Assembly (NCBI GenBank): GCA_020628545.1
Contig: JAHDEX010000003.1
Location: forward strand, 54,166 to 118,165
Origin: Paracoccaceae bacterium
GTDB lineage: Bacteria > Pseudomonadota > Alphaproteobacteria > Rhodobacterales > Rhodobacteraceae
Length of the DNA: 64,000 nucleotides
Reading direction: 5' to 3'
Positions 19,296-26,885 of this stretch are shown here, in pieces. The first letter of the stretch is position 1. Each line of letters starts with the position of its first letter. The position numbers were made by a program, and so were the translations under genes. The notes under the pieces are model-generated. The model had not been told where the DNA came from. It saw only the letters and a program-made list of their open reading frames with translations, and searched no databases.

Positions 19296-20165
19296 TTAAC
19301 CGTTCAGAGCAGTCATAAACTTTGGCCAAGCCCCGGGGTCAGCAACCGTTTTGTCCCGACAGACGGCATTGCAGAATCCAAAGATCCGCCCGCGACATTC
19401 CAGGAGGTGCGTGATCGGTTTTCCCGAATAGAGGCAAGCCTCATTTTCAGGCGTGCCGCTATCAACCGGCTTGGCTCCGATCAGATCAATGGGCCATGGT
19501 TTGCGGGGCAATCCGGAGTCGTGAGGAAACGGATCATATATCACCGTCTGACCCATCGCGCGCCATTGACGGTTCGAGATGTCTTGCGCATGGGCATCGA
19601 CATAGGCCTGCGCCGCGACGGGCAAAGCGATGCCGTACGTGGTAAAACGATTGGCAATTGGGGCGTAGAAAACATCCGCAAGGCTGTACTCACCAAATAG
19701 CCACGGGCCGCTGGCTCCGGATGTGTTTCTCGCCATCTCCCAAAGTGCGACGATCCGATCAATGTCCTCTTGAACAGTGGGTGTCGGCTTAAACCCTGAA
19801 ACCACATGATCCATGTTGTGCGGGCAGGCACCCCTCAAAGCACCAAAGCTGCCATGCATTTCGGCCACAAGCGACCGCGCCATCGCCCGCGAGGTTTTAT
19901 CCGCAGGATAGAGGCCAGCATGCGGGTTCTCTTCATAAAGGGTTTCCGCCATCGCGAGGCTGTCGGTCAACACAGCACCGGACGGCGTTGTCATCGCCGG
20001 CACTGTTTGCGCGCCTGGCAGATGCGCTAACTCTGCGCGGTAGGTGCCCGCGTAAAGGCCCACCAGAGTGGTGCGATACGGCAAATCAAATTTTTCAAGC
20101 ATCAGCCAGCCTCGAAGTGACCAGCTCGAAAAAGTGCGATCTCCGATGTAGAGGTGATAGGTCAA
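19296..20165 (-). CDS. glutathione S-transferase with C-terminal TRASH-like cysteine motif
   Basis: Residues 1-220 form a GST: the thioredoxin-like start (YHLYIGDRTFSSWSLRGWLMLEKFDLPY), a TVPAMTTPSGAVLTDSLAMAE glutathione-binding stretch, and an alpha-helical half. The last 49 residues are unusual: Cys244, Cys257, Cys265 and Cys269 give C-x20-C-x3-C (CLYSGK ... FGFCNAVC), the spacing of TRASH/YHS metal-binding domains. A role in metal handling or sensing is inference. The gene follows the cobC-like phosphatase by 15 bp and precedes comM by 48 bp. At 289 residues it is clearly longer than a usual GST of about 200-220. Confidence 0.85.
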   Translation of the reverse strand: MTYHLYIGDRTFSSWSLRGWLMLEKFDLPYRTTLVGLYAGTYRAELAHLPGAQTVPAMTTPSGAVLTDSLAMAETLYEENPHAGLYPADKTSRAMARSLVAEMHGSFGALRGACPHNMDHVVSGFKPTPTVQEDIDRIVALWEMARNTSGASGPWLFGEYSLADVFYAPIANRFTTYGIALPVAAQAYVDAHAQDISNRQWRAMGQTVIYDPFPHDSGLPRKPWPIDLIGAKPVDSGTPENEACLYSGKPITHLLECRGRIFGFCNAVCRDKTVADPGAWPKFMTALNG

Positions 20166-20180
20166 TCCAACTGCCCCTGT

Positions 20181-20756
20181 TTAAGCCCTGTGATTGATGG
20201 TCCCAATATTCCACCGCTGCAAGTCGTAGGTCATGTCAGTAACCGACAACGGCTCAATCTGATGGCCCATCGCCTCATACGCGCTGCCGCCGCACTGTGC
20301 GATCATCGTCATGATCATGCCCATATGGCCGACGACGACGATATCGTCCGCTGACTGCCTCTCCGCGAGGTCTCTCAAAGAAGAGACAACGCGCCGTGAC
20401 ACAGTATTCCAGCTTTCACCGCCGGGAGGCGCGAGGTCACCAGGCTCTTCCCAGAATCGGCGGGAAAGATCCGGATCCCGATTGGCCACATCCGTGAAGT
20501 GCAGCCCATCCCAGGCGCCGAAATCAAACTCGCGAAGCGTCTTTCGCGGCGACAAAAGTGTTCGTCCCTTGGCAATCGCCGTCGCCGTCGCCGTCGCACG
20601 CCACAGGTCGGACGATACAACGACGGCATCTGGCGGGAGATAGTCGGCCAGACGCTCAACCGCCGCCGCGTCCGATAAATCCGCAGGCACATCGCGCCAA
20701 CCAGTGAAGGCCTTTTCATGCGTCGGCCCGTGTCGGACCAGCCAAAACCGGGTCAT
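20181..20756 (-). CDS. histidine phosphatase, probable alpha-ribazole phosphatase
   Basis: The 191-residue protein has the RHG catalytic motif at the start (FWLVRHGPTHEKAFTGW), the acid-base region REFDFGAWDGLHF and a second histidine in VVVGHMGMIM, so it belongs to the phosphoglycerate-mutase-like superfamily. Overlap of 4 bp with cobU suggests the CobC role, removing phosphate from alpha-ribazole 5'-phosphate in cobalamin assembly. The superfamily is broad, so the substrate is inferred from context. A short GCCGTC repeat encodes an alternating ATATATA stretch near residue 57. Confidence 0.8.
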   Translation of the reverse strand: MTRFWLVRHGPTHEKAFTGWRDVPADLSDAAAVERLADYLPPDAVVVSSDLWRATATATAIAKGRTLLSPRKTLREFDFGAWDGLHFTDVANRDPDLSRRFWEEPGDLAPPGGESWNTVSRRVVSSLRDLAERQSADDIVVVGHMGMIMTMIAQCGGSAYEAMGHQIEPLSVTDMTYDLQRWNIGTINHRA

Positions 20757-21286
20757 CCCTCTTTCAACTGCGGCAGTTCACCTTTTAGTGCAAGCGGCAG
20801 CCCCGCGATCACCGTCACGACCGTCTGGGCTTGTTGCGTCAAAAGCTGGTTCAAACGCCCCTGTGAATTCCGAAACCGTCTGGCGAGAGCGTTGTCTGGC
20901 ACGATCCCCAGCCCCACCTCGTTTGACACAACTACGACGTCGTTTTCGCAGTTTTCCAAAGCGGTCAACAACGCGGCACACTCTTGCTCTATATCCCGTT
21001 CAGCCAGCATAACATTTGTCAGCCACAGCGTGACGCAGTCCAAGAGGACAATGTGGTCTGCCGGAACGCTGTCGAGCGCAGAAACGAGGTCAATTGGTGC
21101 ATCAACTGTGATCCAATCATCGCCGCGATCTTGTTGATGTTTGTGCACTTTCTCACGCATCTCGGAGTCGAAAGGTTGCAGCGTCGCAATGTAGGTTTTG
21201 GGTTTTTTTGGTGCGCGCGCGACCCGCTCTGCATAGGCCGATTTTCCGGAGGCACCACCGCCGACCACAAAAAAAAGTGACCCCAT
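20753..21286 (-). CDS. cobU: adenosylcobinamide kinase / adenosylcobinamide-phosphate guanylyltransferase
   Basis: The enzyme phosphorylates adenosylcobinamide and then adds GMP, in the nucleotide loop assembly of vitamin B12 (called CobP in aerobic-pathway species). The 177-residue length is standard. The P-loop is FVVGGGASGKSAYAERVA; HQQDRGDDWITVDAP and VVSNEVGLGIVPDNALAR are the other conserved blocks. It heads the minus-strand run, and no cobalamin riboswitch is visible in the 100 bp upstream, which it shares with rpoH. Confidence 0.94.
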   Translation of the reverse strand: MGSLFFVVGGGASGKSAYAERVARAPKKPKTYIATLQPFDSEMREKVHKHQQDRGDDWITVDAPIDLVSALDSVPADHIVLLDCVTLWLTNVMLAERDIEQECAALLTALENCENDVVVVSNEVGLGIVPDNALARRFRNSQGRLNQLLTQQAQTVVTVIAGLPLALKGELPQLKEG

Positions 21287-21309
21287 CGAAATTTTTTCGC
21301 CCCACGTAG

Positions 21310-21338
21310 TGATCCAATTAAGTGAACGCCGCGTAACA
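21310..21338 (+). promoter_or_regulatory. RpoE-type (ECF sigma) promoter of rpoH
   Basis: TGATCC (21310-21315), an 18-base spacer and TAACA (21334-21338) match the pattern of Rhodobacter sphaeroides RpoE promoters (TGATCC ... TAAGA-like), recalled from the literature. The -10 ends 48 bp before the rpoH ATG. Known biology agrees: in that species rpoHII is a target of RpoE during singlet-oxygen stress. Confidence 0.7.
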
Positions 21339-21386
21339 CAGGCAATAGCACGAGAAAAACGGCATTCAAATCGATAGGGAAATAAA

Positions 21387-22265
21387 ATGGCACTAGACGT
21401 GTTTTCTGACCAATCAATGACCCGTACCGCGATGAAAGCGGAATTGTTGGATGCAGAAACGGAGCTGGCGCTAGCCTACGCTTGGCGCGACGAACGCGAC
21501 GAACAAGCCCTGCATCGCCTGATCACAGCTTACATGCGCCTCGCCATCTCTATGGCCGGTAAGTTCAAGCGTTACGGCGCACCAATGAACGATTTGATCC
21601 AAGAGGCTTCGGTTGGCCTCATGAAAGCAGCTGACAAATTTGATCCAGACCGCGGCGTACGTTTTTCAACCTACGCAGTGTGGTGGATCAAAGCCTCGAT
21701 CCAGGACTACGTGATGCGGAACTGGTCGATGGTCAGAACAGGCTCAACCTCCTCCCAAAAGAGCCTGTTCTTTAATTTGCGCCGGGTGCAGGCGCGCCTC
21801 GAACGTGAAGCGGCCGCCGAGGGCCGGGTCCTGGACCGGCAGGACATGCGCGAGATGATCGCTCTCGAAGTTGGCGTTCCGCTGCATGACGTTGAGATGA
21901 TGGAAGGGCGGCTTTCCGGCTCTGACTTCTCTCTGAACGCGACGCAATCGACTGATGAAGAAGGGCGTGAATGGATCGACGCGCTTGAAGATGACAGCCC
22001 GCAGGCTGCAGACACCGTTGAAAACAGCCACGACACGGACACGCTGCGTCAATGGCTGCTCATGGCGCTGAATAATCTAAACGATCGGGAACGTTTTATC
22101 GTACGTGAGCGTAAGTTACGTGACGACCCGCGTACGCTCGAAAGCCTTGGTAACGAGCTTGGCTTGTCGAAAGAACGCGTTCGCCAGCTTGAGGCTGCTG
22201 CATTCGGGAAAATGCGCAAGTCTTTGGAGAACCATAACCCAGAGGTGCATCGCTTCCTGATATAG
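21387..22265 (+). CDS. rpoH: RNA polymerase sigma-32 factor, RpoHII type
   Basis: The 292-residue sigma factor has region 2 with DLIQEASVGLMKAADKFDPDRGVRFSTYAVWWIKASIQDYVMRN, the RpoH-specific SLFFNLRR box after region 2 (SQKSLFFNLRRVQARL) and a region 4 helix-turn-helix (TLESLGNELGLSKERVRQLEAAAFGKM). RpoH factors direct heat-shock and oxidative-stress genes. The TGATCC-type promoter upstream suggests this is the RpoHII paralogue under RpoE control; assignment to type II rests mainly on that. ATAGGGA precedes the ATG. A GC-rich terminator follows. Confidence 0.93.
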   Translation: MALDVFSDQSMTRTAMKAELLDAETELALAYAWRDERDEQALHRLITAYMRLAISMAGKFKRYGAPMNDLIQEASVGLMKAADKFDPDRGVRFSTYAVWWIKASIQDYVMRNWSMVRTGSTSSQKSLFFNLRRVQARLEREAAAEGRVLDRQDMREMIALEVGVPLHDVEMMEGRLSGSDFSLNATQSTDEEGREWIDALEDDSPQAADTVENSHDTDTLRQWLLMALNNLNDRERFIVRERKLRDDPRTLESLGNELGLSKERVRQLEAAAFGKMRKSLENHNPEVHRFLI

Positions 22266-22286
22266 CGACACCCCGACCACTCACGC

Positions 22287-22318
22287 AAAACCCCTCTCGC
22301 ATCTGCGGAGGGGTTTTT
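22287..22318 (+). terminator. intrinsic terminator of rpoH
   Basis: CCCCTC (22291-22296) pairs with GAGGGG (22308-22313), with inner pairing CGCA/TGCG, and the stem is followed by TTTTT. It starts about 25 bp after the rpoH stop codon. Confidence 0.9.
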
Positions 22319-22396
22319 CTATGCCCTCTTGGGTCAGCGGGAATTGCCCCTTCTGCAGCAAATGCCTAACTTACCTGCAAAGCGAGGGCCCGGAAC

Positions 22397-23590
22397 ATGT
22401 TGGCTGACAAACATATTTTGCTAATTATCGGTGGCGGGATTGCAGCCTACAAGGCGCTCGATCTGATCCGCCGACTACGCGAGCGTGGGGCCAGCGTAAC
22501 ACCCGTTCTGACGAAAGCGGGCTCGGAATTTGTCACACCGCTTTCGGTCTCTGCCCTGTCCAGCAACAAACTCTACAGCGACCTGTTCGACCTCACGGAT
22601 GAGGCCGAGATGGGCCACATTGAACTTTCGCGCGCGGCTGATTTGATCGTGGTGGCACCGGCAACCGCCGATCTGATGGCCAAGATGGCCGCGGGGTTGT
22701 CAGGCGATCTGGCATCGACCTTGCTGCTGGCAACGGACAAACGGGTCTTGATCGCCCCTTCGATGAATGTGCGCATGTGGGAACACCCGGCCACGCAACG
22801 CAACTTGGCGACACTGCAAGGCGATGGCATTCTGACAGTGGGCCCCAACGATGGCGACATGGCCTGCGGCGAATACGGCCCCGGACGGATGGCGGAACCT
22901 CTGGAAATCGTGGCTGCCGTGGATGCGGCGCTCAGTGACGGCCCGCTTGCTGGGAAACATGTGGTTGTCACCTCCGGTCCGACGCACGAGCCTATCGATC
23001 CGGTGCGATACATCGCCAACCGCTCTTCAGGGGCGCAAGGCACAGCCATTGCATCGGGGCTTTTGGCGCTAGGTGCAAAGGTGACCTTTGTGACTGGACC
23101 AGGAGATGTCGCACCACCGCGCGGGGTCGACCTTGTGGAAGTGCAAACCGCCAAACAGATGCAGGACGCTGTCAACGCCGCACTCCCTGCCGATGCGGCG
23201 GTCTTCGCAGCAGCAGTCGCTGATTGGCACGTCGCAAATGCGTCAGACAACAAGATCAAGAAAGACAAAGCTGGCTTGCCCACCTTAGAATTCGCTGAAA
23301 ACCCCGACATCCTTGCCTCCATCTCGCAGATGGCCTCGGGCCGACCCGGCCTGGTTGTCGGCTTCGCCGCAGAGACGACAGATGTGATTGCCAACGCGAC
23401 CGCGAAGCGTGAGCGGAAAGGCTGTGACTGGATCGTAGCCAACGACGTCTCACCGGAAACCGGCATTATGGGTGGTTCGGAGAACGATGTGACGCTCATC
23501 ACTTCCGAAGGCGCAGAGGACTGGCCACGCATGGGAAAATCTGAGGTGGCCGCACGGCTTGCCGCGCGCATTGCGCAGGCCCTAAGCTGA
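22397..23590 (+). CDS. coaBC: phosphopantothenoylcysteine decarboxylase / phosphopantothenate-cysteine ligase
   Basis: CoaBC makes 4'-phosphopantetheine for coenzyme A in two steps: joining cysteine to phosphopantothenate, then decarboxylation. The 397-residue protein has the N-terminal flavoprotein CoaC domain ([37 protein letters not shown] and the catalytic-cysteine block [12 protein letters not shown]) and the C-terminal CoaB domain ([22 protein letters not shown] and [10 protein letters not shown]). It is followed by dut after 22 bp. Confidence 0.96.
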   Translation: MLADKHILLIIGGGIAAYKALDLIRRLRERGASVTPVLTKAGSEFVTPLSVSALSSNKLYSDLFDLTDEAEMGHIELSRAADLIVVAPATADLMAKMAAGLSGDLASTLLLATDKRVLIAPSMNVRMWEHPATQRNLATLQGDGILTVGPNDGDMACGEYGPGRMAEPLEIVAAVDAALSDGPLAGKHVVVTSGPTHEPIDPVRYIANRSSGAQGTAIASGLLALGAKVTFVTGPGDVAPPRGVDLVEVQTAKQMQDAVNAALPADAAVFAAAVADWHVANASDNKIKKDKAGLPTLEFAENPDILASISQMASGRPGLVVGFAAETTDVIANATAKRERKGCDWIVANDVSPETGIMGGSENDVTLITSEGAEDWPRMGKSEVAARLAARIAQALS

Positions 23591-23612
23591 CCATCGAGTG
23601 AAGGACATGACG

Positions 23613-24071
23613 ATGAAAGTCGCACTGAAGTGGGACGACGGCGCAGACCAGACAGTGCCTCTGCCAAGTTACCAAACCAAGGGCGCTGCTGGGGCAGATG
23701 TCTGTGCCAACTTCGGGCTCAATGGCAGCGGCATGACACTTGCGCCCGGTGCGCGCGCGTTGATCCCAACTGGATTGCGCATGGCGATCCCGGAGGGCAT
23801 GGAAGTCCAAATCCGCCCCCGGTCGGGTTTAGCACTTAAGAACGGGATCGCACTGGTCAATGCCCCTGGCACGATAGACAGCGATTATCGCGGACCGTTG
23901 GGAATTATCGTGATCAATCTGGGGCAAGAGCCGATTGAAATCACACATGGGATGCGTATTGCACAGATGGTGCTTGCTCCAGTCGTGCAGGCGCAATTTG
24001 GACTTGTCGAAAATCTTGATGAAACGGATCGAGGTGAAGGTGGCTTTGGCAGCACGGGCGTTCTCACATGA
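23613..24071 (+). CDS. dut: dUTP diphosphatase
   Basis: The trimeric enzyme hydrolyses dUTP to dUMP and keeps uracil out of DNA. All five dUTPase motifs are present: [42 protein letters not shown] and [10 protein letters not shown]. The track opens with GTG 23598; I prefer ATG 23613 because AAGGA at 23601-23605 is correctly spaced for it, giving 152 residues. The stop overlaps the next gene as ATGA. The coaBC-dut order is widely conserved. Confidence 0.95.
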   Translation: MKVALKWDDGADQTVPLPSYQTKGAAGADVCANFGLNGSGMTLAPGARALIPTGLRMAIPEGMEVQIRPRSGLALKNGIALVNAPGTIDSDYRGPLGIIVINLGQEPIEITHGMRIAQMVLAPVVQAQFGLVENLDETDRGEGGFGSTGVLT

Positions 24072-25123
24072 TCATGGTCATCGTGATGGCCGCCGTCATT
24101 TGGGGCATCGGCTGGGCGATGGGTACACCCAAACGTGCGCGCTGGATCATGGTCGGGCTACTCCTCGTAGCGGTGATGGCGATTCAAATCGTCCTCCCGG
24201 ACGGGCACCCGCTGCGCGAAGCGACAGGCGGTGACGCGCGGCTTTGGGCCTTGGTGCTTGCCTTTGCCGGGCTTGTCTGGGGCTATCGCAAGTTCCTGTC
24301 CGCGTTGCGATCAAAAGCGGGACCGGGCGTATCACCTGTCCATGAGACCGCACCAAAGGCAGGTTTTTCCGACACCGAACTGAACCGCTACGCCCGTCAC
24401 ATTATGCTGCGCGAAATCGGTGGCGCTGGGCAAAAGGCACTGCGCGAGGCGAAGGTTCTGGTCGTCGGTGCTGGTGGTCTGGGCGCCCCCGCACTGCAAT
24501 ACCTTGCCGCAGCCGGCGTCGGAACGATTGGTGTGATCGATCACGATGTTGTCGACAGCAGCAACCTGCAGCGTCAGGTCATTCATGCCGACAGCCGCAT
24601 CGGGATGCCAAAGGTGCATTCGGCGCTGGAGGCGATGAAAGCGCTCAACCCATTCATCACCGTGCGGACCTACAACCGCCTCCTGACCGACGATATCGCA
24701 GCAGAGCTTTTTGCAGACTACGACATCGTCCTCGACGGCACCGACAACTTCACCACCCGTTATCTTGTGAACTCAACCTGTGTCGCCACCAAACGCCCGC
24801 TTGTTGCAGCAGCCCTAACGCAGTGGGAAGGCCAGATCAGCGTCTATGACCCGGCCAATGACGCACCATGCTACGCTTGTGTCTTCCCCGAAGCGCCAGC
24901 ACCCGGCCTCGTGCCAACCTGTGCCGAAGCAGGTGTGCTTGGCCCACTGCCTGGGGTCATCGGATCCATGATGGCGGTCGAAACGGTTAAACTGATCACA
25001 GGCGCGGGCGAGCCGCTCAGAAACCGTCTGCTCATTTACGATGCGCTCTATGCCGAAACACGCGTGATCAAGGCCGCCCGTCGTGCCGATTGCGCGACCT
25101 GCGGCAGTGAGGCCTTGTCTTAA
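24068..25123 (+). CDS. membrane-anchored HesA/MoeB/ThiF family adenylyltransferase
   Basis: Residues about 105-351 are an E1-like adenylyltransferase: nucleotide loop [37 protein letters not shown], the [20 protein letters not shown] block with the usual reactive cysteine, and two zinc-type CxxC pairs (CYAC, CATC). Such enzymes activate the C-terminus of a ubiquitin-like sulfur carrier (MoaD or ThiS). Unlike MoeB, the first 80 residues hold two hydrophobic segments (about 2-20 and 25-43), with a third near 60-75, so the enzyme is probably tethered to the inner membrane. It overlaps dut by ATGA; no ThiS or MoaD gene is adjacent. Confidence 0.88.
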   Translation: MIMVIVMAAVIWGIGWAMGTPKRARWIMVGLLLVAVMAIQIVLPDGHPLREATGGDARLWALVLAFAGLVWGYRKFLSALRSKAGPGVSPVHETAPKAGFSDTELNRYARHIMLREIGGAGQKALREAKVLVVGAGGLGAPALQYLAAAGVGTIGVIDHDVVDSSNLQRQVIHADSRIGMPKVHSALEAMKALNPFITVRTYNRLLTDDIAAELFADYDIVLDGTDNFTTRYLVNSTCVATKRPLVAAALTQWEGQISVYDPANDAPCYACVFPEAPAPGLVPTCAEAGVLGPLPGVIGSMMAVETVKLITGAGEPLRNRLLIYDALYAETRVIKAARRADCATCGSEALS

Positions 25124-25177
25124 ATGCTTTGGCAGTCATACTCACCGCTGATCATTTGACCTTTGGGGGAACACCGC

Positions 25178-25963
25178 ATGAGAACGCTCGTATCACTCGC
25201 CGCAAGCATGGTCCTGGCCACCGCAGCACACGCCGACGGCCATTTGCCTGATTTGGGCGGGCAAGAAATTGTCGTCGTGACGGAAAACGCTTACCCACCC
25301 CTGCAATTCATCGACGGCGAAGGCAATGCCGTTGGCTGGGAATACGACGCGATGGAAGAGATCGCAGAACGCCTGAACGCCACGATCGTTTATGAAAACA
25401 TTAGCTGGGACGCAATGATCGCAGCTGTCTCCGAGGGTCAGTTCGATATGGGCATGACCGGAATCACAATCCGGGAGGACCGGGCCGAAGTTGTCGATTT
25501 CTCCGACACATACATGACCTCTGAAATGGTCATGATGGTGCGCGGCGATGAAGACCGTTTTACCGACGCGGCCTCTTTCGCGGCTGACGAAGACCTCCTG
25601 ATGGCCGCCCAACCCGGCACCACGCCATTCTATGTGGGCGTTTATGATGTGCTCGACGGTGATGAGGCCAACCCACGTATCAAACTGATGGAAACCTTTG
25701 GTGCCACCGTGCAAGCCCTGCGCGCAGGCGATGTGGATCTTGTCCTGACCGATGGCACAGCCGGAAACGGCTACGTTGAAGCCTCTGACGGGGGATTGAA
25801 GATCATCGGTGAAAAGCTTGGGACTGAAGATTTTGGCTTCATCTTCCCCAAAGGCTCTGACCTGGTGGAACCGATCAACGCGGCGATTGCCGATATGGCG
25901 GCGGACGGCACGATTGAGGCGCTGAACACCAAATGGTTCCTCGAATACAAATTGGGTGAATAA
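25178..25963 (+). CDS. amino-acid-type ABC transporter substrate-binding protein
   Basis: The 261-residue protein has a cleavable signal ([21 protein letters not shown]) and a bacterial extracellular solute-binding family 3 fold: [54 protein letters not shown] and [14 protein letters not shown]. Family members bind polar amino acids or related compounds; the ligand cannot be named. ATG 25178, preceded by GGGGGA, fits the signal peptide better than the track start five codons earlier. The permease follows after 33 bp. Confidence 0.9.
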   Translation: MRTLVSLAASMVLATAAHADGHLPDLGGQEIVVVTENAYPPLQFIDGEGNAVGWEYDAMEEIAERLNATIVYENISWDAMIAAVSEGQFDMGMTGITIREDRAEVVDFSDTYMTSEMVMMVRGDEDRFTDAASFAADEDLLMAAQPGTTPFYVGVYDVLDGDEANPRIKLMETFGATVQALRAGDVDLVLTDGTAGNGYVEASDGGLKIIGEKLGTEDFGFIFPKGSDLVEPINAAIADMAADGTIEALNTKWFLEYKLGE

Positions 25964-25996
25964 GACGGCGCGTGGGTTACACCCACCCGACGCAAC

Positions 25997-26806
25997 ATGA
26001 TCCCGACTTCGCCAGATGACCAAGACTTTCCCTGGTGGCTGCTGATTGTCGCAGCCACCGGAGCCTACCTGTTTTGGCAAGTTTTCACCGTTGAGGTCTA
26101 TTCCAAGGTTCTCAACACCCTGACCAAAGGGATCTGGATCACGGTCTATGTCACCGTGATCGCCTATGTCAGCGCCTGTGTCATCGGCCTCGCCCTTGCC
26201 GTCGCGCAACTGTCCCGCTTCATCGTATTGCGTCAGGCCGCGCGGCTGTATGTCGAGGTCATCCGCGGCATTCCAATCATTGTCCTGTTACTTTACGTCG
26301 CCTTTGTTCTCGCGCCAGCGATGGTCAACGGCTGGAATTGGATCGCCGAGAGTCTTGGGTGGGAGCCAATCCGCACCCGCGATTTTTCCCTGCTGTGGCG
26401 TGCAGTCATCGCGCTGACGATCGCCTATTCGTCGTTCCTCGCAGAGGTCTTTCGCGCGGGACTGCAATCTGTTGACACCGGGCAAATCGAGGCAGCCGAA
26501 GCGCTGGGCCTCAACCGCTGGCAGCGCTTTCGACACATCGTCTTCCCACAAGCCTTCCGCACAATCATGCCACCCTTGGGCAACGACTTCGTCGCGATGG
26601 TCAAGGACAGTTCCCTGGTGTCTGTCCTGGGCGTGACCGACATCACGCAATTGGGCAAAGTCTTGGCTGCCGGCAACTTTCGCTATTTTGAGACCTATAA
26701 CGTGGTCGCGCTTGTCTACCTGACCATGACAATCACATTGTCACTGGCCCTGCGTAGGCTTGAGAAACATATGCGACAACGCCCCGGCGATAACAGCGCG
26801 CGGTAA
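25997..26806 (+). CDS. amino-acid-type ABC transporter permease
   Basis: The 269-residue protein is a HisM/GlnP-type permease with five or six membrane segments. The cytoplasmic coupling loop is readable as EAAEALGLNRWQRFRHIVFPQAFR, the EAA motif that contacts the ATPase. It also shows RLYVEVIRGIPIIVLLLY, typical of polar amino acid permeases. It should work with the preceding binding protein. No ATPase gene lies on either side, so the nucleotide-binding subunit must be encoded elsewhere. Confidence 0.9.
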   Translation: MIPTSPDDQDFPWWLLIVAATGAYLFWQVFTVEVYSKVLNTLTKGIWITVYVTVIAYVSACVIGLALAVAQLSRFIVLRQAARLYVEVIRGIPIIVLLLYVAFVLAPAMVNGWNWIAESLGWEPIRTRDFSLLWRAVIALTIAYSSFLAEVFRAGLQSVDTGQIEAAEALGLNRWQRFRHIVFPQAFRTIMPPLGNDFVAMVKDSSLVSVLGVTDITQLGKVLAAGNFRYFETYNVVALVYLTMTITLSLALRRLEKHMRQRPGDNSAR

Positions 26807-26885
26807 CCTCTTTTGCCGGGATGCAGAGCGGCGAAGGTGGTCAAGCGCGGGGTCATTTCCTAGATTAAGCGCAAAGGAGACTTTT

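Noticed and set aside
20571-20604. A GCCGTC hexanucleotide repeat in the cobC-like gene that could vary in length.
   Set aside because: Only about four units, a multiple of three bases, and it encodes an Ala-Thr stretch in a helix. Slippage would not shift the frame, so a phase-variable switch is unlikely.
21287-21386. A cobalamin riboswitch ahead of cobU.
   Set aside because: The 100-bp gap is too short and shared with the rpoH promoter; no B12-box-like sequence was seen.
22573-23667. A 364-codon minus-strand ORF antisense to coaBC.
   Set aside because: Ser/Ala/Arg-rich shadow frame of a fully recognisable coaBC gene.
25193-26209. A 338-codon minus-strand ORF antisense to the ABC binding protein and permease genes.
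   Set aside because: Both plus-strand genes are clearly real. The antisense frame is Cys/His-rich without known pattern, as expected from GC-rich shadow frames.
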